Under the pieces are notes generated by a model. The model had not been told where the DNA came from. It saw nothing but the letters and a program-made list of their open reading frames with translations, and searched no databases. A stretch of DNA of 64,000 bases from Engraulis encrasicolus (taxonomy: Eukaryota; Chordata; Actinopteri; Clupeiformes; Engraulidae). Position 1 is the stretch's first letter, and every line of letters begins with the position of its first letter. This document shows positions 13,151 to 64,000 of this stretch, piece by piece. The stretch covers positions 44,956,115-45,020,114 of the forward strand of contig NC_085873.1 in the NCBI RefSeq assembly GCF_034702125.1, given 5' to 3'. A program made the position numbers and the translations under genes.

Positions 13151-14465
13151 TAGGACTGGGCGGTTAATCGAGTTTTACGGTTTCTCGAGAAGTTTTATGA
13201 AATCGATTAATATTTTGACATATCGAATATCTCGAGTTTAGGCTGTAAATGCGTAAGATTTCGCCACTCTGATTTCCCTTCTGTGCTGTGGAGCGGTCCA
13301 ACAGAGCTGGCTCCCCTCCCCCTGCTCCTCCTCCTCCTCCCCCTCCCCTTGCCTGTAGCGGCGTGTGTTTGTGTTGATAAACTCTTTCAACATGGCGGCG
13401 CCCACAGAAGAAGCCGAAACAGCAGAATTTGTTCCAAAGAAAAGGACGAACAGCTCAATAATATGGCGTTATTTCGGATTAAGAGCCTCTGATGAGGAGC
13501 ATCTATATAAGAGGCTTTGTCCGTTGGTCCGTCCGTCCGTGACGCTTTTTGTCAGACATCTTTGTCCCATACAACCAGAGTGGGGTAAACCGGCTGTGCT
13601 AATACAGCCGTGATGCGTTTCCCAATCATTGGAAACCGCTTCGAAATGATAATAAACAACTGAAATATGACTTTCTAGAAAGTTACCGCTGTTTTTATAA
13701 GTGCATACAGTGAAACTAATAAGTAGTCTGGTGAACCAGCGCCACCCGCTGGACGACAAATGTTTTTGTCTACGGGTGGGTCTGGCCTCGCATAATGATT
13801 CAATGAAGCCAGAATGCCATGAATCTGGCAAACCAATTACAACGCAAAGATGTGTTTTGAATCAAAGCGGGCAGGGTTTTGAGGGAAGGTTGTTCTCATC
13901 AACAATCTTCGGATGTATTATGCATCGAGGCCAGACTAAATTAGACATCCACATTTAGTCTGGTTTATCAGGCTAACTAATAAGCGTTTATTACTGCCGT
14001 TTTCTGTTTATCACCACTGCATACTGACGATGCACCCCTCGCTTCACAAATAGTGCTGCCGTCTAGGAACAAAGACCGTTTTATTTTCGTTACGCCTGGA
14101 AGCGGTCCGGAGCAACGGGCCTGACTCTAGTCTAGCCTTTGATCTCACATGGTTTAAGCATTTTGATGCTTTGTTATATTTTTTATTTTTGTACATATTA
14201 TCTTCCTTAAAATAACAAACAGAACAAAAAATTACATTGTAATTTCAACATTGAACATCTTTTGGCTAGATAGCCACCGAGCTTTTTTTTTTTTTTTTTA
14301 ACTTTGCTTGGAAAATTTTTTTTTTTTTTGGGGGGGCGGGCTGTTTGCACTTAGGCCTAAATAAAAAGAAAAACCTTTGCTGAATTTTTTTTCCCCTTGC
14401 ATAGATATCGAGATATAGCAGACACTAATCGAGATTATTGTTTTTCTCAATATCGCCCAGCCCTA
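13151..14465 (+). mobile_element. 1.3-kb hAT deletion derivative with BED-finger start exon
   Basis: Ends TAGGACTGGGCG and CGCCCAGCCCTA are inverted repeats. The perfect 8-bp target duplication TGAACAAC is at 13143-13150 and 14466-14473. It contains the start of a hAT transposase frame at 13392 but no catalytic region, so it is a non-autonomous derivative. It also holds unrelated nested sequence around 13730-13970. Confidence 0.92.
13392..13500 (+). pseudogene. N-terminal stub of a hAT transposase
   Basis: The frame starts MAAPTEEAETAEFVPKKRTN and continues SSIIWRYFGLRASDEEHL, typical of ZBED-like hAT transposases just before the BED finger. The cysteine and histidine ligands that should follow are absent. 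It is the remnant inside the 13151-14465 element. Confidence 0.75.
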
Positions 14466-14944
14466 TGAACAACCATCACGAGAACAGTCAGATATGTAGC
14501 CTACATCAAGGGCGGTTGTCTGCACTATTATGTGCTTTCGATATCAGTGGATACCTATGAGAAGCCGCTAGAATCTACCTCTGCGGCTGCATGGGATGCC
14601 TTTTAACTCCACTGTCACCAAGACAAATTGCCTTCACTATTGTTTTTACGTGTTGAGTAAAAAAAAAAAAAATAATAAAAACTTCCATACTTCCACTTCA
14701 ATACCAATGTCCGAGTTGTTACTACTGTAAACTACAAAGTGGAGAGAGTTTCCCCACCGTAGCTTCAATATTTCCCAAGATCGACAGACAGAGGGCTTTT
14801 TCTACAGGTATTTCGAACAGTTTTCTGTCATCATCTTCTCTGCAGAACTGACACAGCAGTTCTGCCACGTCCACGGACCCTTTCAAAATAATATACCGCT
14901 CGCCTGTAGATCACGTGTAGAGTATCACAGGAAGGCCTATATCT

Positions 14945-15301
14945 TCATTCAACAGGAAATCGCGGAAGACAACTGTGGTTGGCGAGATGATAAAAAAAGA
15001 AGCGAACAATGTGCGTACTCGAAGTCCAACTAACCACTTGAAGACTAACTCCTCGTCCTACTAGACTCCTTGTCCGCGGCCTGGCTACGGGAAGTTGCAG
15101 TTCCTCCAACACTCTCGCCAGGGCTGCCAACTTCCTCTCGACATCATCGCTTTTTGTGCGCTGCTTCAACCCACATATTTTTTCCATAGTGTCTTTGACA
15201 CCAAGGGGTTGCAGTGATATCTGTAGCCTCGGATGTACATTGCTACCTGCCCTAAGTTTGCTTCGCTTTTCAGTAAAGTATGTTGTCTTCTTCTCCGCCA
15301 T
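14945..15301 (-). other. unassigned 118-codon open frame
   Basis: Reads MAEKKTTYFTEKRSKLRAGS and VERKLAALARVLEELQLP, with normal amino-acid composition and a possible short helix. I do not recognise it. It may be a transposon exon or chance. No splice partner was found. Confidence 0.2.
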
Positions 15302-15677
15302 TTTTTCCCAGCTAGCGTTCTTCTTCTTCTTCTTCTTCTTATTGGCTCCAGCTAGCCATTTGATATCGAACGGACTTATGGGTAAAGGCAGATCATACCA
15401 TTTTTAGGGATGACTACAGATACACGCTTCAGTGCTAAAGTATGCACCCGGGACCTTGCATCACAAAGCGATGTGTTTCAGAGAAGTATTGCATTTTTTA
15501 TTATTATTAATTTTTTTTAATTTTTTTTAATCTTTTTTTTCCCCCATGGCCCTCCCCCTAACTCCGGTAAATTACGAACAGTCCCTTAGCATACTCATTT
15601 ACACTGCAGAAAGGCAGGGAGGGAGGAAAGGGAATGGCAATGGAGATAGGGAAGAGGGAAAGAACTCTCTTCTTCTT

Positions 15678-15679
<2 letters not shown>

Positions 15680-15753
<74 letters not shown>
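15680..15753. repeat. (TC)n(AC)n compound microsatellite
   Basis: About 15 TC units followed by about 21 AC units, with no gene nearby. Confidence 0.95.
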
Positions 15754-15755
<2 letters not shown>

Positions 15756-16243
15756 TCAAACTCCACACAGGACTAATGTCCCAATGAGTCTAACCATCCT
15801 ACCTGTGCTCAAGATGGCTCTCTCTAAACCTTATTAAAAGCTTTGGCCGTTTTTCGTCACATGTTTCTTAGTGTAAGACAATGTCTCCCCCACATTTTTT
15901 TATGTAAAGGGGAGTATGAGTCATATTCGTTATATCAGTGGGGTTGTGATATTTGACACTAACACAGCTGACAAGAACTCTTTAACAGTCACAAACAGAC
16001 TCTAAATGTGCCCATCACTCACACTTCAAAACAGAGCGAAAGACTGAGGAAAAAGTCTTATCTGAAATAAAGTTTTTGGCCTTTAGATGGGAGCAGCAGA
16101 TGCAGACGTGCCACAAAGCGTTATGTAAACACACTAACGCACGTACACGCACATAGACACAAAGACAGATGCCTGCCTGCCACTCTGAGCTCGTACAGTA
16201 CAGTAAGTTTCTTGAGAGTCAGTCCACAAACATCTGGACACTG

Positions 16244-16300
<57 letters not shown>

Positions 16301-16451
16301 GAAGCCGGCAAGGGGGGGACAAAGGTGTCAGCTGTCCCGGGCCCTGCGATATGGGGGGGGACATAATTGGGCCCTCATGACATTGAATGTATTGGGTGGG
16401 GGGCCCTTTCAAATGACTTTGCCCCGGGCCCAGCCAAAGCTGACAGCGTCC

Positions 16452-16534
<83 letters not shown>
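16244..16534. repeat. two (AC)n tracts
   Basis: Tracts at 16244-16299 and 16457-16534. The sequence between holds GGGCCC-rich motifs (GTCAGCTGTCCCGGGCCC, and CCCGGGCCCAGCC with AGCTGACAG) in inverted relation, perhaps another small element. Confidence 0.85.
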
Positions 16535-16536
<2 letters not shown>

Positions 16537-17101
16537 ACAGCTGTTCAGGCAGTGAAGTTGGCATCAACAGTATGATCTCTCAGCTTCTGTTGTACTCCCG
16601 ATACCCACACACAGATCTGCAATGCTTTGTTTGAGTTGGAGAATACTAGGTACGTATCTCATTTTAGAAGACCATATGGTGTTGTTTAGTTTGAAAAGTG
16701 GCATGTTTAAAGTGTATAAACTCCTTCAAGTGTGAAAGAAAACTCTTAGAAATGAACCTAAAAATATTGAGGCACTAAAGTTTTTAATTTATTTTAACTC
16801 GTATGAAGCATGCATAGTGGATTACTTTGAAATGTAACTAATTTATTCTATATACTTTGGACTCAACATATTGTATGGTGCAAAGCATATACCAGTGTCA
16901 CCTGGCTGTCTTTCCAGGATGTTGTTAATCGTTTACTTTTATTGTTAGGAAAACAGAAATGATCTCTGCACACACACTGCACAAAGATTTAGCAAAACAA
17001 TGATGTGATGTAGAAACTTGATGTGTAGAAACATTAAAAATGTGTCCGGTAAAAGAGGTTGGAAGGGTTATTGTATTATTTTGACTTTGAAATAAAGAGA
17101 G

Positions 17102-17132
<31 letters not shown>

Positions 17133-17811
17133 GGGGCAAGAAATCGGTCAAAAAGAAATGTGCATCCGTGCAAGTAATCTGTACGTATTTGGGAGATGTG
17201 TGCGTTTTTGGTTTTAGTTGAGCATATAATAAATATGTGCGCTCTTAACGTTACACACAATACGTACGTTTTTAATAAAATAATTTTTTGTGAGCTTATT
17301 ATGGTCCATTTCCCCATGGCACAGGGCTTCATAACACTTTCTTCACAGTCTTTGAAGAAAGCTGGGGGTGGTCCTCCCTGGGCCTTCAAAAAAGCAGTTC
17401 TCAACCTAACATTACGTCTATGAGAGTGTCTGTGGTCTGTTCCATTCTCAGGTCTTGTCTTGGCCTGGGTTTAGTGCCAAAAATTCAGCACATGAGTAGT
17501 TAATGTCGATAAGATTTTCTTCTGCTGGTGATGCCTGTGACGTGATGAAGTCAGCTATGACGTATACCGGTATGTGTCCCCTTTCCTGCTCTTGACAAAT
17601 TAGTTTTCATAACTTCTGAATTCATTACTTTTTTATTCATATTTTTTTACTTTGTGCATGTATTTTGATGTCGTGACTTTTCAATTCGTATTCTGACAAA
17701 TATCAAAACACAACCCATTATAAACACAGATGGACTCATTTTTAGAGATTGCACATATTTATTTTATGCTCAACTACAACCAAAAAGCACACATTTCACA
17801 AATATGCGCGG

Positions 17812-17814
<3 letters not shown>

Positions 17815-17904
<90 letters not shown>
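17815..17904. repeat. (GT)n microsatellite
   Basis: About 45 GT units between the TATA-poor AT-rich stretch and a relic of the 7672-8217 element. Confidence 0.95.
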
Positions 17905-17906
<2 letters not shown>

Positions 17907-18459
17907 GCCATTTTAAGCATCTGATCCTCGAGTCATCGAGTGGGAGGATGTGATGTGAGCTGTGAACTTTTAAATCCTGCCATGCACTCCTACAGTGTGA
18001 ACAGGAGCTGAATACCCGCGAAAATAATCAATAATAATAATAAATAATAAATAACAAATAATGCCTGGCATTACACGTATGCATTTTTTTTTCTTCCCCT
18101 TTGTGTAGATACCATGTAGATTAAAAAAAAAATGTTTGTGACATTTACATGTTAGAGTGCACAATGAGAGTCCAAAACCAATGCATTTTCAAAAAGATCC
18201 ACATACTTCACGTGTAAACAGCTTCTAAGTCACAGTGAGTAAGCTTGATATGCATATTTAGGACTGGACTGGGACGATAAAGTCCTGGGTATTTTTGTGA
18301 GGCCCCCTCTACATTGTGGGTCAGTCTGTAAGAAAATGCAAATAGCCTAACAGCTGGGACCACCAGGAAATGCCTTGTATGCTGGATTATCAGTCCAGGC
18401 CTGTGTACTGTTTATTTATTTTTTAACTCAATGACTTGTCTGTGTTTTTAAGGCCTTAT

Positions 18460-18612
18460 TTTCACCTTATTTATGATAGGACAGTGAAGGAGTGACTGGA
18501 AACGAGTGGGGAGAGAGAGATGTGGAGGGATTGGCAAAGGAACCGTCCCGGAATCAAACCCGGGTTGCCAGCATAGCAGCCCAGTGCCCAACCATTAGAG
18601 TCACAGGAGGCT
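18460..18612 (-). mobile_element. tRNA-derived SINE, copy 1
   Basis: The minus strand has a tRNA-like head with a B-box-like GGTTTGATTCC and a tail CACTGTCCTATCATAAATAA. Not a functional tRNA, as the cloverleaf is incomplete. Confidence 0.65.
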
Positions 18613-18669
18613 GTTACCAGTGGTTTTAACCCTGAGCTGAGTAAGTGAAACATCGCAGCATATTTTTAA

Positions 18670-19020
18670 AGGGACACTGTGTGAGATTTTTAGTCGTTTA
18701 TTTCCAGAATTCATGCTGCCCATTCACTGATTATACCTTTTTCATGAATACAGCATCAAATTCTAAGTATTCATTATGACTGGAAAAATTGCACTTTTCA
18801 TACATGAAAAGGGGGATCTTCTCCATGGTCAGCCATTTTGAATTTCCAAAAATAGCAATTTTCAGCTGCAAAAATGACTGTACTTGGACCATACTAGAAC
18901 ATATTTGTTTATCACTAAGTAAACTTTCATGTAAAGATCAAATTTGGCAACAGGCAGCCCAGTTTCAATGAGTAGCATAGTTGCAGTACCTTTTTTGACC
19001 ATTTCCTGCACAGTATCCCT
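18670..19020. mobile_element. TTAA-target MITE, copy 3 (downstream of sdk1)
   Basis: 351 bp, flanked by TTAA (18666-18669 and 19021-19024). It is closely similar to copy 2 along its whole length, including the CATGGTCAGCCATTTTGAA block. Confidence 0.9.
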
Positions 19021-19848
19021 TTAAGGAATGAAGGACAATTTTCAGCCCAGTCTGTTAACGGAAAGGTAAAATAAGGGAGAAGTGGATGAGAAAGGGAAAA
19101 AAACGTACACAGATAAACAAAACCAAAAAACTCATACACAGATAAAGAGTGGTGACTTTATTTGGAGCTTTAGAGACATTTCATCTCATCCACAAACATT
19201 TCTGAGCTGAACTGAACTGAAATTCAATTTTGTTGTAATTCTGCTGTGGAATTTAGACATTACTATACATTTACTCTTTGTTATTAAACTTTTAATATAG
19301 TATTAAATTATTATTTACTCTTTGGTCAGTGACAATCATCATCATTATAATCACATTTTTTGCCACATTTTTCCATCCTATACAACACAGGTGATGTCAC
19401 TGAGAAGCTGATCAAATCTGCCTTGCGTGATCATTAGCAATCAGCTGAATCAGAACCAGGCTGCAACCAAAACCGTGGACACTACAGACAACAAGTTTAA
19501 CCCACAAATGTGTTCCAAATACAGATATCTTCTGCAACGGCAACCAGCATCTTAGTAGGGCTTACAATTTGAGGTGCCTTGATAATCCCCTGTGCGTATG
19601 TGGGTTTGCCTGCCAGTGTGTTGCGTAACCATGTCCCCCCATGGTTGTTGTAACCATAGCCCCTCCATCAATAATGTCTACATGCTCACCCTGATAGTCA
19701 TGGACCTAGTCTTAAATCATCCTTCCATTTGTGCTCAATTACATCGTATGTAAGACCACTTTTGCAGAGACATGCAGCATTTTGTTCAGCCTCAGCTTCT
19801 GTGGGCGACCTTTGGAAAAAAAAGGTTTGCACACATTATTTTTTTCTT

Positions 19849-20390
19849 TTTATTCATTCACTGGCATGATGACGTGTCGACCTTGTGATCTTCCTCAGAT
19901 TCCAAGGAAAAGAAAAAAATAACTTAAAGAAGAAAAAATCCATAGGAGTGCGCGAACCTTTTTTTTTTTTTACTTTTTTGTTCAGCACCAGGGATTGTGC
20001 AAAAAGCAAATCCACAAGCGACCTCTGTTCATGACCTGTATTTGTGTGGACTGCTTCCTGGCTGTGGTTCACACTATCTTGGACATGAAGATCAAGGACA
20101 TCAGATACAAGACTGTGGTCTGCGTGGTGACTGTGTACTGGAGGTACAGGAGGATATTACTCACTCAGATCTGAAATGTTCTCAGTCCAAAGTCATTGTT
20201 CACTTCCTGCTGTCATAGTTCCTGCCATCATATGTTTTGACATCACCATTTTCCACACCAAAAGATGTAATAGAATGAAACAGTCATTCCTGGCAGGCTG
20301 ACCAAACTCACTCGCTCTGGTTCATTCATTTGCTCATTAGGTTGACGGACTTCATCACAGACGAAAGAAAGAAAAAAACATTGTGGAGGT
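19849..20390 (-). other. probable sdk1 3' untranslated region with candidate poly(A) signal
   Basis: Downstream of the TGA there is no open frame of note. The first sense-strand AATAAA is at 19849-19854, about 540 nt past the stop, in an A/T-rich stretch. A second candidate lies at 19157-19162. Which one is used cannot be told from sequence, so the 3' limit is a guess. Confidence 0.35.
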
Positions 20391-62958
<42,568 letters not shown>

Positions 62959-62999
62959 CTGATGGAGTTGGGGGGGCAGAGGGCATTATGTCAATCAGA

Positions 63000-63353
63000 C
63001 TGTGTGCACTGTGTAAGATTGTGGCCGGAGTAGGTAGTGCAACTATGTCACTCAATGAAAATGTACTGCCTATTGCCAAATTTTATATTTTCAAGAACAT
63101 TCACTAAATAATAAACAAATATTTACTAGTTTGACCATAGTACAGTAAGTTTTGCCGCTAAAAATATAATTTCTGGAAATTTAAAATGGCGGATAATGGA
63201 GAATATGCCCCTTTTCAAATCTGACAAGTGCAATTTTCCCAGTAATAATGAATACGTGGTGTTGGTAAGTGTTCGTGATTGAGGTAACATTTGGGAATGG
63301 GCAGCATGAATTCTGGAAATAAACTACACAAAATATTACACAGTGCACCTTGA
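63000..63353. mobile_element. TTAA-target MITE, copy 5, inverted and diverged
   Basis: Similar in sequence to copy 4 over about 350 bp (CACTGTGTAAGAT to ACACAGTGCACC). The terminal TTAA duplications are no longer readable. It lies upstream of exon w1. Confidence 0.75.
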
Positions 63354-63524
63354 ATGACCAAATTTATGAAAGCACATCCGTTAATGCGTGGCTGAAAGCA
63401 AAAATGCCCAAGCATGGAAAGCAATGTCTGACAAAGTTTCTGCTCAAATCATTTCGCTGAAATGTTCTGTCATTGTCTTACAACAAACAAACACCCACAG
63501 GTGTTTACCTACATCCTAACAAGT

Positions 63525-64000
63525 TGAGGCAGCAGTGGCCTAGTGCAGTGGTTCCCAACCTATGGGTCGGGACCCCCTTATGGGTCGCCAAAGATCCACA
63601 GGGGGTCGCAGAGCCCTCTTGATTTTAAGGGGTTTCGTTTTAAATATATATAGCCCATGTTGAATAAAAGACAAAGCATTTAACTAATAAATGCATAGAC
63701 GCAACAAATTGTAAGTGCTACATTAGACATTTATTCTATATTTGACCAAAGACGAATTGAGGAATAAAATAACTAAAATACGTTTTCGCAGGAAACGGAG
63801 GGCATCTTGTGACTCCGTCTCGTGCGGGCGCTCGCGTGGTTGGGTCACCAAAGCTTACAATAGTAAAAACATGGGTCCCTTAAGAAAAAGGTTGGGAACC
63901 ACTGGCCGAGTGGTTAGAGAGTTGGTCTTTCAATCTAGGGGTTGAAGGTTCGAATCCCCCCTGACCTCTACCTACATCACTATCGATGGCTGAAGTGCCC
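63525..64000 (+). mobile_element. tRNA-derived SINE running off the window, split by a hAT MITE
   Basis: Plus strand. The head GCAGTGGCCTAGTG continues after the MITE as GTTAGAGAGTTGGTC, then B-box AGGTTCGAATCCCCC. This is a different SINE family from the minus-strand copies. The 3' end is beyond the window. Confidence 0.7.
63546..63904. mobile_element. hAT MITE inserted in a tRNA-derived SINE
   Basis: 359 bp, ends CAGTGGTTCCCAACC and GGTTGGGAACCACTG. The duplications GCCTAGTG and GCCGAGTG agree at seven of eight bases. It lies in the A-box region of the SINE at 63525-64000. Confidence 0.88.

Larger units (their letters stand above)
14474..18459. other. intergenic, no supported gene
   Basis: Holds the unassigned frame at 14945-15301, several microsatellites, and a partial copy of the 7672-8217 element near 17940-18030. 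Nothing else seen. Confidence 0.6.

Noticed and set aside
13283..13613. Plus-strand frames near 13.3-13.6 kb as a host gene
   Set aside because: They are the start of a hAT transposase within an element with clear ends and target duplication.
63905..63985. tRNA gene
   Set aside because: The segment has A- and B-box-like parts but is interrupted by a MITE and continues as SINE body; it is a SINE head.

Overview
Teleost fish genomic DNA. The window contains spliced vertebrate-type exons with GT-AG introns. It is very rich in (CA/TG)n microsatellites and fish-type transposons (hAT, Tc1, TTAA-target elements, tRNA-derived SINEs, LINEs), and the short palindrome TAGGCCTA recurs through it. I cannot name the species. 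There is no bacterial-style gene organisation and I found no CRISPR array.

The one host gene I can support is on the minus strand, from 62958 down to 20391. It is the 3' two-thirds of a Sidekick cell-adhesion gene, best matched to sdk1. I could place 27 coding exons by reading frame, splice sites and intron phase. They sum to 4230 nt, exactly 1410 codons including the stop. They encode the second half of one FN3 domain, ten complete FN3 domains, one transmembrane helix, and a cytoplasmic tail ending in the Sidekick PDZ-binding end GFSSFV. The Ig domains and first FN3 domains lie beyond the right edge.

Layout. 1-20390: region downstream of the gene, holding hAT derivatives, inverted-repeat elements and microsatellites, with no supported host gene. 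20391-28089: terminal, cytoplasmic, transmembrane and last FN3 exons. 28090-32790: a 4.7 kb intron holding a probable 2.07 kb solo LTR, a hAT MITE, a SINE and a TTAA MITE. 32791-45859: densely packed FN3 exons interleaved with microsatellites. 45860-58253: a 12.4 kb intron, of which 11.54 kb is one hAT element (46222-57762) with a perfect 8-bp target duplication. That element carries a decayed four-exon BED-finger transposase gene and nested L1, hAT, Tc1 and LINE insertions. 58254-62958: the first four exons in the window.

The most unusual pattern is that at least ten of the 27 exons have truncated copies of themselves in the neighbouring intron. These copies are exon tails with an intact 5' splice site (five exons) or exon heads with an intact 3' splice site (five exons). 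Many are spaced by (TG)n tracts. The clearest cases are a six-unit array at exon w16, a four-unit array at w10, a five-unit array at w11, and a roughly 12-unit minisatellite of decoy acceptors upstream of w2. Upstream of w26 the decoy acceptor would add 29 in-frame codons to the protein. Several exons are also bracketed by complementary (UG)n and (CA)n tracts in the pre-mRNA, which could loop the exon out. Ten hAT-type insertions in the window have perfect 8-bp target duplications readable directly from the sequence.
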